From NCBI GenBank assembly GCA_026686845.1, contig JAIVEN010000021.1, forward strand, positions 10,868,001 to 10,932,000: a DNA stretch of 64,000 nt, written 5' to 3'. A program made the position numbers and the translations under genes. A model generated the notes under the pieces. It was not told where the DNA came from and searched no databases. It saw only the letters and a list, made by a program, of their open reading frames with translations. Positions 36,144 through 50,508 of the stretch are shown here, piece after piece; position 1 is the first letter of the stretch, and every line of letters starts with the position of its first letter. Source of the DNA: Adenanthera pavonina (Eukaryota; Streptophyta; Magnoliopsida; Fabales; Fabaceae).

Positions 36144-36153
36144 GCCACGTGGC
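36144..36153. promoter_or_regulatory. Palindromic G-box (GCCACGTGGC)
   Basis: A perfect ten-base G-box with CACGTG core, the binding site of plant bZIP and bHLH factors. It lies in a less AT-rich stretch (about 36020-36560) with no recognised gene. A chance site is possible. Confidence 0.35.
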
Positions 36154-36588
36154 TCCCTGTGCACCGTTTAATGGCCAATCAACAGTGGAAGAAAGTCAAA
36201 CAAATGAACGGTGGGATGAAAGTGATGATGATGGATGAAAGGTAATGTGAAGTGGGGGACCAATGAAATGATTACAGGAGAGGGAGTTTGTGTGTGGAAG
36301 ACATGTGAAGGTGTGAGACAGAGGAGGGAATATGGGAAGAAGTGGAGAGGATAATGAGAGAGAGAGAGAGAGAAAAAGAGATTGGGGAAGAGACATTGAT
36401 TCAGAGAAACAACCAATGAAGAGGAACCTCTGTTCTTCTTCTTCTTCTTTAGGTTCTATTATATGTATACGCGTAGTAAGCGTATTAAACAATGATTTGG
36501 CCTCCACTTGTTCCTATGCATTCCCAATTATTATGTGTACGCATTCATGTCCTTTTATTTCTTCTGTACTGTCTATCCAGAACGTGGG

Positions 36589-36591
36589 GTG

Positions 36592-36616
<25 letters not shown>
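36589..36616. repeat. (TA)n palindrome
   Basis: A perfect 28-bp palindrome: GTG and CAC arms around a TA microsatellite. It could extrude as a cruciform and is probably length-variable. Confidence 0.7.
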
Positions 36617-36622
<6 letters not shown>

Positions 36623-37728
36623 AGGTGTGTGTAATCCTTTAGGGACCATTTTGTTTTCAAATTAAATTATACAAGTCTCAAAATTCGAGTCATTTTCTTA
36701 GCTGAAGAAAAAAAAGTCGGATAATAAAGCCATGAAAAGGTTTCAAGTGGGCGAGTGTGGATTAGGGGGAAGTGGTCCCTCCCAGACATAGATAATCAAT
36801 GGGGTGGTGCAGAGCAACGTGTAAAATGTCTCTCAACCAAAAGGGTTTTTACACAAACTCAATCAGTAAGGAGTTATATTAGCTTAATACCAATGAGTTT
36901 GTATTTAAATTTTAGGTAAGCAGCTAATTATAATCATAATTAGTCAGAGTTTAATATAACTTTCTGACTACTGAGTAATCTAAAAAAAAGGATTTCTCCG
37001 AGAGAGAGAGAGAGATGCATGCATGCATGGGTCCTGGATGGTGGATGAATAGTGCATTTGAGGGGAGCAGATTAACTGCTGATTAAGATGGATTAGGATC
37101 AAAATGAAAACGGACCTGTGTGTCTAGTTGCTCCATTTTCTTTGGATATGGATCTATGCTTTCTGTTCTTGAAACAACCAACGCCATCATTTCACTTCAC
37201 TCTCTTTATTGGCGACAAAAGCTTAACTCCATTACACATTTTAACCCCTTTCTTTTGTCTATATACATACATACATTTATACTTTTTTTCCACTTCCTTC
37301 CAATCCTTCCCACTTTCATATCTTAACCCTATTTTTTCTCTCCTTACAAACATTCACCTCAATTTTACTCTTGCCAGAATATACCTAAACATCAAAGTTT
37401 GAAGAAAATTACCTTAAGAAACTTTTAAAATTGTAATGTAGTTTAGTATAAAACTTGAAGAAAATTATTATCAAAGTTTAACACAAATTACAGTTTAAAA
37501 AAGAAATTATGAAAGTCTGTAAAATCAGATGGTAACTTTTCTTTTTTTTTTGTGGTCACAAAATCTGATGGCGACCTTTGGTCACAGGAATAATTACGGC
37601 TTTTGAGATCTTTTAACGTAAATTTTGTCAAATTCTTTTACTCCTTTCTTTTTTGTTAACATTGCCTGATCCATAATATAAAAAGTTATTTTCATCTTCA
37701 AGATAATGAAGCACATTTTGTTCTTTTG

Positions 37729-37944
37729 CTAAAAAGTGAAAATGTGACCTTCAATGTCCAAAGACAGTGGTTGAGTCGCCATCTCCTTGGCCTTTGGTTG
37801 ATAGATAGGTTTCTCAACCTCATGCTTTTGGTACTTATGGTTTGTTTGATTTGAGAAATCCCCCTTCAATCCTGAAGAATTTCTGAGAAACGAGATAAAT
37901 AAAGGAGAAATATAATAACGCCAGTTGTAATTTTTTTTAACCAA
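37729..37944 (-). other. Unrecognised small frame of 71 codons
   Basis: The reading frame is hydrophilic in its second half (NQTNHKYQKHEVEKPIYQPK, later DIEGHIFTF) and is less biased to Phe, Ile, Lys and Asn than neighbouring random frames. I recognise no family, and no exon partner with good splice sites was found. It may be a gene remnant, a small peptide gene or chance. Confidence 0.2.
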
Positions 37945-39428
37945 ACTAGATTATGGGCCCTGTGTTTTGTTACTTTTGTATAGAATCTAAGGTAAGTCAC
38001 ATAGTTCGAAATTTATAAATAATGTTGCCTCTGTAAATTTTATATAGTTATGTCTTTGTTATTCTAAATTTCAAAAAATACGTACTTATGTCATACTTAA
38101 ACCTTAATTTAATGGCCAAAAAAGAGTTAAACCTTAATTTAGGAGGATAAATTATTTTTTTATTCCTCTTAAAGTTATCAGTGCAATGGGCTGCATTATT
38201 TTTTTGGGTACAAATGGGCTGCATTTTGAAGGCATAGAATGTAAGTTGGCCCAAGTGATGGAGATTTTAAGCCCAGTTTTTGCCCACGTGAAAAAAATAA
38301 CTTTAGAATAAGATTTACTCTAATCTGCTCACACAAAATAAAAAGCTTACTCTATCTGAAATTCTACGTGTAGATGGTCAAAAAAAAAATTTCCACGTGT
38401 ACATAATTGCATGCTAAAAATCTGATGCCTATCTTAATTTGGAAAAAAAAAAATTTGACACCTACAGTAATTAGTAATTACTAATTAGAACTCTGTTCAA
38501 AACAAAATTTCCTCAGAATATCTTGAATGTCTGTTAAATAGTGAATTGATTTCCTCGAAGCCTAAAACACACAGAAAGGAGGATAGACTATGCTCAAGCC
38601 AGTCATGACATATCTATATATACAATGCCGGACCGGATGAGACATGCAAGCAGACGAAGTCAGTAAGGTAAGTAGGGGACGTGGTCTAGATCATACAGAA
38701 ATATTGACCAAAAACTAAAGGGGAAAAAAATATAATCCGTGGCCAAAAACTTTTCTTCCTTTCTAGTTCCTGGTCTTCAGGTTTCCGCAAATTGAAAGCT
38801 AAAAGGGCTATATTTCCTCAAGTTTCCCAACTTCTAAGTAAATCAATGTAATTATGCTGCTCGACGCCGCGTCTGTCTATTCTGCAGTTTATTTGTTGCT
38901 CATAGCAATGTGCTTGAAGAATGGAGAGAGATGGTCCTCTGGAAATAGATTTATTCTACCATCTCATCTGGTGTGGACAGGGGGGAGAGAGGAGGGGGAG
39001 GGTATGTTCCCCATTTCCTTCCTTAATACCTCAAAGCAATTAGCATTACATTTGCTTCCCATGCCTCTTACCTGCAATCCACAGATAATGTCAGGAAGAA
39101 ATGCAATATTCTGAAGAACAATTCTTAGAAATACATATTAAAATTGGGATTTCACATTGTGGGGTCCATTAACACCCACTTCTGTAAATTTCTATAGACC
39201 CCTTGCACCATCTAAGAATTTGTAGCCTTAGTCCTAGTGTTTTCAAGTTCAACTGTAGTTTTACACAGTAGGTCCAGGAACAAAAGGAGGGAGAAAAGAT
39301 TATAGAGCAAAACAATAAAATGCATGTTTTTGTGCAGCTATATGTGTATACTATTTGAAAACCAATTGTGCAATTTTTTTTTCCTTTCAATCATTGCGAG
39401 GGTGGGGGGAGGGAAGGCTATTGCGACT

Positions 39429-42400
39429 TCATATGGCTGTCACACCTCTTTGAAACCAAGATCTTCGGACTGTACGGCGGATGTGGCGCTCATGCTTTTC
39501 TAAGAGCTCGTCAACAGTATGCATTTGAGATAGCAGGGGTCCTGAAAACTCAACCTTCTCTCCTTGATCCTGATAACTCTGCAAGGCAGGTAATGAATAA
39601 GAATTTACATATAGGTAAGAACATAAATAAATTGCGGTTTAGATTCAGATCTAAACTAATTGGATGTAAAATTTCTAACTTTTTTCTTCTCAGTCACACA
39701 TGGCAATAATTGCTAATAATTTATCCATTTGCATTTTGCAATGCTAAAATAAACAAGTTAAAATTTGATTTAAAAAGAAAATCACCATCTATGTGCTTCA
39801 AATAAATTCATCTTCTTTACTATTGCCTTCTTCCATTGCCCAATTGACAGTCAGGACATTAACTAGTTACTTAACTATCTAAGAAGGATATCAGTTACTT
39901 AAATTCTCATCTTCGCAAGAAATTAGGTCATTCACTTGTCTCAAACAATGAACTTATTTGATTTCAATAAATTTAGGCTTTCTTTTAGTTTTATATTTCC
40001 AACAAAAAAAAAATCCTCGTGTTGTCACAACTTCAAAAATTTTTCATCTAAACACCCTATACCAATCTTTGGATGGGGACAGAATAATATGCAGAAAAAG
40101 GCACATAAGTTTCATTTATCAATGTGATCTGGCTTCTGCTTAACTTACCAGGTTACTTCTCTTGGATACTGAATCCTCTCTCTGATAAAGTGCCATAGAT
40201 AGCTCTTGTGAGTGGTATTCATCAGAAGCATCGAATGAATCTGGGCGGTCGAACTTGCTCCATTGATTTTGCATGGCAAGCTTAGGGATTTCTAGTGGAT
40301 CATGACTCCTAGAGTTGGGGTGTCCCCCACAATCCTCATTTTCCATGTTTCTGGTATCAAAATTATTCACTGAATTTGGCACAGTAGATTCTAATGGATT
40401 GATAATATGCCCTCTTGAAATAGATCGACAGTGGGATCTTATCGAAGTGTCATCTTTACGCCTTTTTGCCCATGCAAAGCCACTTGATGTGGAAACTTGC
40501 AATGGTCCAGAAAAGGGAATATCTCCTTGGGATGCATTCTTCGTATGGGAAGCGTCATCTGGTTTACCACCTGAAGGCATTGGTTCCTCCTTACCTATGT
40601 TTGTGCTCCCTTCTTTACGGATGTGGAGTGACCTGCCATTTGCCCTCTGGAAATTCTGGGTTTGACTTGCCAAATTCTGTAAAAGGACATGAAGCCATTC
40701 AATGAGAATTTACTTTCCCCAGCAACTGGACCTTTCACGGAGAATATTGTGCATACATATAAGACGAAACACAATGACGCAAGAGAGAAAGTGGAATATA
40801 CCTCTGTCGGGACTAATTTGTTGAATCCCAGTGGCTTTCTTGATGGTTTTCTTGTTTCAGGTCCACGAGCTCTTCCACCAATCTTTTTCCTACAAGCAAA
40901 TCACAGTAACTTCAAATAAAAGCTCATATGCAAGCTATGCTAATGTAATTAAAAATTGTATAGAATAAAAAATTGTTCCTTACATCTGATACTGTTCAAA
41001 ATAAAAAGGTTTTCCTACATATCAACTTCACAACCTTAAATTGTAAATCTCACCAAAACAACCCCTCCCAATGAAAAAAAGACAGATATTCCAGGCCCCT
41101 TGGAACTAAAACTAGTCCATTACTTCGTGCATGTTATTTTGACGAGTACATGGCTTTATCATCCTCATCTTCTACTTGCATAAATTTCTATTCAATAATT
41201 TCATAGGATATTTACCACCCATTATATATGCACATTCAAATGGCATTTCGAAGACAAAGAACCAATCTAATCTACCCATTCTACCAGGAATTCTAATGTC
41301 AAGAACTAGACTAAATGGATGCTCTTAATATCCTAACGCAGAATCTTATAGAGTCATGCTAGGTAATATATTAAATGAATTACACATGTAGATATTCTCT
41401 TGGATTGACCATACAGGATGTTATCAAGCACTAAAAGCACATGCTGATGCCTGATACATAACCAAGTAAGCCTTTCTTTTTCTATAACTATTCATAAAGC
41501 ATACAAACTTGATGAGAATATTGGCAATCTCACCTCCTTGACTCCTCCCGCTGTTTCACATCAATCTCCTTGCTGGGTGGATATATTGGCAAGCTCGATG
41601 GTTCACAGGCATATGGCTTCATCTTGAAATACTGAATAATATGATAATTTAATCAGGCCAGAATAGTCCAAACTCAGCATCCATGCTTCAGAAAGTCAAA
41701 GTTTACAGATGTGTGATAAATCAATGTGTTCCATGACTAATACGAGCCAGAATTTAATATCATAGCAAACAGGAATACATAAAAAGTCATTGTTCAAAGT
41801 GTACAATCAGTATTATTCCAGACCAAGAAAAAAAATGTACAGTCAAATTTAAAATGGTAATCGTGAAATAGAAGAGACATGTCTTTTGCAGTATAGTTGA
41901 TTTCAAAAAAGTCAATTGTTTTCCATGCCAGCTGGCAAAAAAAAAAAAGACGAAGTTTTTCAAGCCCACTATTATGTCAAATAATGCCTTCCAAGAATTG
42001 CCAGCAAAACTAAAAGTTGTAGGTTAAACTACCTCTGATGAGAGAGCAGAGGAGGCAGTTCCACGTTTGTAAGGTTCGATGGAAAGAAGAGTCTGTAGCA
42101 AATTCATACTAGTTGGAGGCAAATCTTTAAAGGTTTCACGGAGACAGCTATTATACGGTTGCTGTGGCTTAAACAACGTTGCATGAGGGAGTTTAGACTT
42201 TTTCCAGTATTCCTCCGGTGGAGAGCCACAAAGTTTGAAGATTTTGTGCAATTGTTCAACCTGCATGAACAATAAGAATGAATCTAGCATATCATTGAAA
42301 GAAAAATTAAACATATTATGGGAATTTTTTTTTTTTGTTGATTTATTATTAATCATTAGCTGATTAACATCCAAGTAACTTCAAAGAAGTGATCTTGGCA

Positions 42401-44862
42401 TTTGTTACCACCTTGGATATAAAATAAAGCACATAATTATTACACTCTGTAGCATCATTCCATTTTTCCTTTGTATCCAATTCCATATCATAAGAGAGAT
42501 AATTGGCAACCCATTAACAACTGAAGCAATGACAATATTGATCTTTAAGTAGATTGCAATGAAGCATTATGCAATAGGTACGGAAGTCATATTCCTATTT
42601 TGTTTTCTGTACCAAACAGACGAATATTTTGTTTCCACTGACATCTGCAATTAAGATTTAACAGAGCCGCAGATCAACTATGAATTTCACAATTCCACCT
42701 ATTTATTAATTTTCTTTGTTGAAGCATTGTTATACGTGTAAATTACTATACATTAGCAATGAACAGATCAGTTGTTTCATGGAAGCTTTTAACATCAAAG
42801 GCAAAATATTAACCAAGTTCACTCCCCTTTTTTTAATAAGCATTGCACTAACATCCAAACAAACCCTAATATGCGTCATTGGTTGAGAGGGGGAGTCTGA
42901 GCGCATATAGTATTGCAAGGGAAAGCATAAAAACCCATACATATTGAAAAGGTTACTACCTCTGTTCTCCCCTGAAGGATAGGCTTCCCAACAAGTAGTT
43001 CAGCAAATACACATCCAATGCTCCAAAGATCCACAGTAGGACCATAGTCAGTTGAACCCAGTAAAAGTTCAGGAGGACGGTACCATAAGGTAACAACACG
43101 ACTTGTAAGGGGCTGCTTTTGCCCAGAATTTGAGAAATTCGCCAATCCAAAATCAGCTACCTTGAGTATCCCTTCATTATTCACCAGAAGATTAGATCCT
43201 TTGATGTCACGATGCATTACACCTCGTGAATGACAATGGTCAATCCCAGATAATAATTGCTTCATGTAGCATTTAATCTGTAACAACAAAATAACATGTT
43301 CAATAATATAAGACAACAAAAAGATTGCATCACAACAATATTTATTTTGGATTTGACTGCCTCAATTGTTCCAATTACAACTTTCACTTATTTTATGTTG
43401 GGCACGTTTTATTGGTCAAAATTATCACTTGGTCCCTGACATGACGTATGAGAAATAAAGAAACATATAGCAATCCTTTAGCATGAAAAAAAAAGGTAAT
43501 ACATAACAAAAAATCTATTATGTCTCACAACACATCCATAGAATTTCCAGGTGGTTATTCGTCAGGTCATTGAAAGTTGGCATACCTGTGACTCACTAAA
43601 CTTGATATCAGGGGAAGATATGAGCCCTGTAATGTCATGTTCCATATACTCGAATACAAGATAAATGCTACAGGACAATTTGGAAGTAATCAAGCCCTCT
43701 AATTTAATAATGTTTGGATGATCCAGCCTCCTGAGAATCATTATTTCTCGAGCCATAAACCTAACACTTTCTGGCTCAAAGTTGTCAAACCGCACCTTCT
43801 TTAGAGCCACTATCTTCCCTGTCTCAAGTTCTCGCGCTCGGAAGACACTGCTATATGTGCCTTGTCCAATCTATTCATGCAATTTGCAGACACAATGCCA
43901 ATATCAGAATGATGACTAGAAGTATCCAGCAGTTAGACAGAACGTAATAATATAAATAGAAACCGAAACAAAACTGAAACAAAATCGGGATGACAGGAGT
44001 AATCCCTGTAACTTTTACAGTAGTTTTGCATACAGGGCCTCCTCAATATGCTATCCTTCCCTCACTTTACACGGAGATGAGGTCATCTTTCACTATATGT
44101 ATTCCGGTCTACCCAAAACAACAGTTTCTGGCAGACATAAAATTATTTTTTTTCCCTTTTCGATAACAGAAGCTGTAACGACGCCACGGAATCTCCAAAC
44201 TTTCGTATACAATTAAATGTGATTCCTTTCATACATAAACTCATTATGTATCGCCCAGAAGCTTCTACTTCACCAGGACAGAAGAGTGCATGTACTAGAA
44301 AATAAGGAGAAAAACTACTATTCAGACAAGCTGCAGGAATTGAATCCTTGAAACTCATCCCGTACAGTCCTTTAAGGGGTATTCCCAATCAACTACTAGA
44401 CAAAAACTCTTAAGGATAAAATTTTATTTGAGAATGCAGCCACAATGAATTCAATTAAAAAAAAGAAAACAGAAGCGAACATGGAATTATGCGTAGGATT
44501 AGCAAATCAACCTTCTCAAGTTTCTCAAACGCATCAGCTCGGAGGGGCACCCAACCCTGAATGGCTTCACCGGCGACGGCGCTAAGCCAAGCCGGCCAAC
44601 CCGCGGCTACTTGCTCTCCTTCTACATACTTTTGCAGATTCCCCAATCTGAAGCTCAACGACTCACAACCTCCATTAGAACTCGCCCTCCCCGACTCACC
44701 CACCTCGCTTCTACTCAGCCCCACTGGCTCACTCTTCTTCTTCTTCTCCGACTCTCCCAAATTCCTTCCCGAATTACCCGTACCCGCATTGCCCCGAAAC
44801 ACACCGGAGTGGTCAATAGCAGGCGTGACCGACACCGCCTGCTTCGAATTCACACAACCCAT
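39429..44862 (-). CDS. IBS1: IBS1-type CDK-like Ser/Thr kinase
   Basis: Eight exons (minus strand): 44862-44512, 43870-43586, 43277-42960, 42260-42033, 41631-41534, 40889-40802, 40676-40149 and 39578-39429 (TGA). All are GT-AG and in phase, giving 681 residues. The N-terminus MGCVNSKQ fits N-myristoylation at Gly2 with palmitoylation at Cys3, so membrane attachment is likely. The kinase domain starts near 114: GQGTYSSV loop, Lys141 in VALKK, PESVRFMARE in place of PSTAIRE, HRD at 234-236, DFG at 254-256 and TLWYRPPELLLG. A long basic and Ser-rich tail holds NASQGDIPFSGPLQVSTSSG and ends with a conserved block near VDELLEKHERHIRRTVRRSW. These match remembered Arabidopsis IBS1 (At1g18670), linked to BABA-primed defence, and its paralogue At1g74330. 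The subfamily is firm; the exact orthologue is not. The frame is intact. Confidence 0.92.
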
Positions 44863-45500
44863 TGATCACGGTCACCGGCCACCGCTGCGCAGAAGAAGCA
44901 TATGATGAACGACAACGTTTAGGCACGAATCTGAGTTCCTCCAAGATCCGTTTAGATTCTGGGGTGGCCCTCTCTAGACTCAAGTCAGCTGATTTAGAAA
45001 TTGCAGAGTAAAATTACAACACTGGAAGGAAAAAATGAGTTTTTATACCACGTACTGAGCAAGCATTGGAATGTTCTCCATTGGTTTCTCTCACTTTCTC
45101 GCTTTACTTCGTTAGCTCTTGCGGCAATTGCGGGAGATGGAGCTAATGGGATTTGTTTGGAACGGAAACAGAAGAGCGAAATCAGCGGAAAGATGGAAAT
45201 GTGTTATGTTAATGCCGCCTTTTTGAGAAGAAACGAAAAATCGCACAAAATCAAGATAGCGGCATTTTGGATGGATTTCTGACCTTTTATTCCCTGCTTT
45301 TGTTTGGACTTTGAAATTGTAATTGGTTTTTCAAAACTATTCATTACGAGCTTTGTTTGTTTGTGAGTGCCATCGCTAAGCAGAGCCAACAAGAATAGGA
45401 AACAGTGCATGCAAGGGAATCGGCTCACAGAGTCATAGGGGTGATGTTAGATTGCAACTAATTGACAGGCGCGTGGGCGCGTAATCTCAAACAGGTTTTC
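44863..45500 (-). promoter_or_regulatory. Leader and promoter of the IBS1-type gene
   Basis: Sequence before the kinase ATG on the minus strand, clearly GC-richer than the intergenic DNA that follows after about 45500. Short open frames on both strands resemble nothing known. No clear TATA box was found. Confidence 0.4.
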
Positions 45501-48500
45501 TCTCTCTTTTTTTAGGTGAAATATTTAAATAAATATTATATTGTTAACATTGCACAATTGTAGTGGGTAGTTGCAATTTTGACTAATGGGTCTGAACATG
45601 TCTTTAATACTTCCACTTTCTTTGAATTTAAAAAACAATTTTGGCCTGATTCTTTGAATTTATTATTTGGAGAAGTTCCTGTTCATACGCGTGATTGTAA
45701 AGAGTGCAATAAAAGGTTATCTTTGTCAACTGTTCACATAAAATTTGTTCACAGGAGGGAGGCAGAAGAAAAAGAAAGATATTATTATGTGACCTACTCG
45801 ATAATATGGGATGTTTTTAATAATTTTATATATTTTAAGTAAATTTTATTATATTTTAAATTTTTAAAAAATTTAAAATTTTCACCTTTATTCTTATTTA
45901 TTTCACATATTTTCATTATTTCAGCATATGTCATAAAACTAGTCACTAAATGAATAAAAAAAATAATAAATCAGTACATGATATCTTATATTATGGATAA
46001 AAAAAATCTCTCATAACACCTTATAATATGAAATGGAAAAATAGATCCAATAGCTTAGTAAGATAAGATAGGTTTATAACTTAAAAAGCACTTATAAATA
46101 ACTCATCTCTATATAATCTATAAGATCTTCACATCATCAATGAAATTTGAAACCATGAGTCTTATGCTTGTCGGATATAGAGAAACTTCTTATCAATTGA
46201 GTCAACTTCTATGGACAGATTAATTTTTTAATTTTGATTGAAGAAAGTAATTTGATTTTAAGGAGCTAATATGGTGGTGAAAGAGGTGTTCATGTCTAAA
46301 CTAATTAATTACGTGCAAATTTTATGATTAGGATTTGATTTTTTTCAAAATATATCAAATTGAAGTGAGCCCTCAATATTAAAAAAATAATTAATTTTCA
46401 TTAAAGAATAAATTAATTTAAGACTATATTGATCATTAAGAAAAATTAGACAGCACACAAGGAGATCCCCATTCAACAAATTGTATGTTGTCAATAAAGA
46501 CTCAAAGCCACTTTTATGAAGCATTGAATAATATGTTGTAAAAAATTTAAAATGTAAAAAGTTAATAGGTAGAAAAAAAAAAGAGAGAAATAACTTACTT
46601 TTCACATAAAAATAAATAGAGGATACAGACATTCCCCTTTCAAGACCCATACTTTTTCGAATTCTGGTCATCCAAGTAGCCCGTGTGTGGTCTGGACAAT
46701 TCCCTCACCATCAGCTATTTACTTTCATCACTGTGAAGGCCCACTCATACTTGAATTTGATTTAAAAGGTAAAGAATGATAATAATGGAGGCCAAGCATC
46801 TCTATGCTACAATAGTATTCGGAAAAGCACATCAAATTTACAATATTAAAGTTAAAAAATTTTAAATTTTGTTTTTTAAGAATTATAGAAAAAAATTAAT
46901 ATTTTTAAAAGTAACTTTTATGTACATTAAAATTAAAAAGTACAATATTATTTTGTTTGTTTTCATAAGGATATTTTTAATGAGAACATCCTTATACTAT
47001 TAAAAATATTAAGTTACATAATTTTAGAGATGAAGAGTACAAATTCTCTTCACCTGCCCAAAAAAAATATTTTGAAGAATTCTTTCTTGACGAGTCCCTC
47101 TAAATAGTCTAGGCTTTTTTTTTCAAATAGAAAATTATTTTGAAATATATATATTATTTAAATTAATTTAACAATTAAAATTCATCTAGAAAAATTATTT
47201 TTTTATGTGGCAAAATATTATTGTTGTTAGGTAGATTTTTTTTAAAAAAATTAAGTGGTAATTATAAAAAGCAGTAATAATGATTTATGTTTATAATTTT
47301 AAAAACAAATTGATTTTCAAATTTGTAATTTTTAATGGTATGAACTTTGAAATGAATTTGATTTTTGAGGGATCATTTTCTGCATAACATTCTTGAATGT
47401 TTGAGGGAATTCAAAATAGAAATGAAAATGAAAATTCAAATGACCATGTCTGAGCAGCAAGTGTTGTAATGGAAAGGGTACTAAATTAGGTGAAGATGTT
47501 GGGACCATTTATGTCAGAGTGGAAATTTCGTTATTTGATTTGAGACTCACCCTCCTTTCCCCATCTGCCATCACTCAATTTTCGTTACATTAAATTAAAT
47601 TAATACCTATCCATTATTTTATACTCGACTTAAAAGTCATATTTTAAAAATAGTAAAATATTATGATTTATATTTTAAATCAAAGAAAGTATATATATTA
47701 TTTGATATCCATGATTATATTAAATTTAAATATTATTGTATCTAAATGGAGATAACTCTTTTAATATAACTTTTATTATTAATAAGATTTAAATATTTAA
47801 AGAATGTTAAGTTCTTTGACAGATCACCATTGGTGTAGATATCCATTATTTCAACCCAAATTTTCCTCCATTTTCCTGTCCCGTTTCTTGGAGTTCAATT
47901 GCCTTTCCCACAATTTTCTTTCTCTGACTACCTGCGTGAGGAACGGGAGAATTTTATATTTTTATTTCGTTTCCCTTTTAGCGATATTTATTATTATCAG
48001 TATGCATTCGTACTTTTTTTCTGACTTGACATGTCAATCAATGTATATGAGAAGTAGATTTGTTGTCAAGGAGGAATTTTACCAAATTAGAAGACTTACT
48101 AAGCAAATACCATTTAAAATTTTAAACACAGAATGATGTTTTACATTTTTCTGTAATAAACCTTCTATAAAATTAAATAAAAAGTTATATTAAGCGGAAA
48201 AGTATGTATAATTTTTTTTCTTCAGTTTTATTAAAAACTTATTTGCCAGATTTTTTAGTGTGTTTATATCTGCCATTGGTGAAAAATAAAGTCAGAATTC
48301 TTTGTTGGCTAAACTTCTGGCTGCTTCATCAATTTGTCCACAATTTTTATTCTAGTATGATGTTACAGGAACCTAGAGAGAGTCGGAAAAGTCAATAGGG
48401 GTTCTAAGTCTAACCCAACAACCCCACTAGTTTTTAATTTTTTTTTAGATTAACTTATTTTCTTGAATAAAGATAGGAAAGTTTCTCATAGGTAATACAG

Positions 48501-50508
48501 GAGCAACCTATTTTTAAAATGGTATCAATTAATTTTAAATAGGTATCATGGGAATAATGTATTTTTAAAATAATATCCATAAATAACTAATGTACACAAA
48601 TTTCTAAGTGATCCACATAAATTTTCAATTTAAGGATACCAATTTGAAAATATATTTGTTTTTGTGGTATCTATCTAAAATTTTTCCATAAAAATATGAG
48701 TTTTTTTAAAGACTGTATAGATAAAATATATTACATATATAAAAGTAAAACTACAGGTTGAACTCCAATTTTGGGTTAAAGAAGGAAATGTGGAGGATCT
48801 TTGTGAATAGTTGATTTGTCACTTACATTATTACATTTTCATTCATTTTGATAAATTAATCTCATTTATTGTTATTGTATAATTTATTTGATTCAACTAA
48901 AAATACATCACTGATTATAATTTCAAAACTTATATTAATTGTTTTAATGTGTGTTTAATTTGTTTTAATTTCAATATTTGATTTCAAATTTGTATTGATG
49001 CATTAATTAGATTTCATGCCCTATAAATTATATTTATAGTATTTATTGGAAAGATATGAAGTTAATTACAAATTTAATTCATAATTATTTATTAAAATTT
49101 CATATTATTTCCAATTTCTGAACATTGGGTTCATATAGTCAGATTTAAATTTCATATGATAATAACGCATTTATTTTTTATTGAATTATTCACTTAATAC
49201 TGAATACTAGCCATTCAATAATTTTAAATGCATAATCATTATTTGAATTGTGGTCGTCATCTTTATTTAAGCATGCTATGGTTATGACTTATGACCATTT
49301 CTTGTGTCCACTAGTAACATTTCTTAACTTCTAATTCCTTCATCTAATTTGTTTGTCTATTCTTATAAATTGAATTTGTAATAAAACTATTACCTTTTCA
49401 TAGACGTGAGTGAAATCTTGCCACGTGTAAAAGCTTTTCTTCTCAATGTTATTGAGATTTTATATAATTTTCATGTGTACTTTTTCTTTCTTCTAGAAAA
49501 ATAAACCAAAATCACGATAAGATATTTCAAAACTCATATTTCAGTATAATTACGAATTTACGATTAGTTTGAGTATTGCTGAAAAACTGTTATTTAACAG
49601 TTGCGCCCTTGCTATTTGTAATGACTATATATACCAATTCTGAACCAGTATATTTTTTCTCTCGATAATTTTGAAATGCAAATTATATGATGGTATAATT
49701 ATTAACCATAATAAATATTTACATTTTTATTACAACCTTATAAAAACTTAATGATAAATATTTTATCAAGAGAATCAATAAACCAAAATTTTATAATAAA
49801 GAAAATAAATTTAGTACGTGCATATTATTTAGTGAATTTGGGCCAAGCTTTTAATACTCAAGGATATCCATAAATATCTTTTCCATTATAAATTTACGAT
49901 AATGATTTTTTTCGTGATTTTATAATAATGATTTTCATAAGGAAGGATAGGCATATGGATAGTGAGAAGTCTGGAACTCATGTTTTATTGTGAGTCTTTA
50001 GTTTATTTCTTAAAAAAAAAAATACTATAACCTCCTTATTTTATTTAAATTATAGAGACCTTTCCTTTATTTTGTAAACATATATAAACCTTTCATAAAT
50101 CGAAAGTTATATTACATAGATTTCCCCTCAATATTCAAGATTTCATTTCCATCCACTCAATAATAAATAAACCATGAGCTCACTAAGTTTGACATTTTTC
50201 TTTACTAAAATATCCCTCTTTAACACAAATATTTATTTAAGAATGTTTCCAACAAATTTTTTAACTTTTAAATTTTCAAGTAGAATGAATTATGTACATT
50301 TGTATTAAACCTATGATAAGTCGCCTTATTCATAGTTTATAAACAGCAGGTTTTACATTTATGTTATGTTTTATCTATATTAATTGATTTTACATGTTTT
50401 TAATTCATTAATTTTTAATTTAATATTTTCAATTTAATTTATTTAAATATTACTATAATTGATTATTTATAATTGTTTAATAGGTATTTTAGATTTTTAA
50501 TGTCAAAT
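45500..50508. other. AT-rich intergenic region
   Basis: About 5 kb with no supportable gene. Several 60-110-codon frames (for example 45579-45842 and 47804-48136) show no known motif and no splice partners. A word GAGGTGTTCATGTC near 46284 resembles the hAT-like element ends but has no partner end. Confidence 0.6.

Larger units (their letters stand above)
28800..38800. other. Long AT-rich intergenic region
   Basis: About 10 kb with no firmly supported gene. It contains the Stowaway-like elements at 29642 and 35148, an hAT-like element at 32817, (TA)n tracts (for example 32050-32085, 32768-32790 and 33868-33892) and a (GA)n tract near 36356-36375. A pyrimidine-rich stretch after a TATA-like word at about 37258-37400 looks like a core promoter, but no gene follows on that strand. 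Confidence 0.55.

Noticed and set aside
44561..44905. Plus-strand frames of 84 and 114 codons opposite exon 1 of the IBS1-type kinase
   Set aside because: Antisense to a conserved coding exon and its leader; composition explained by that exon.
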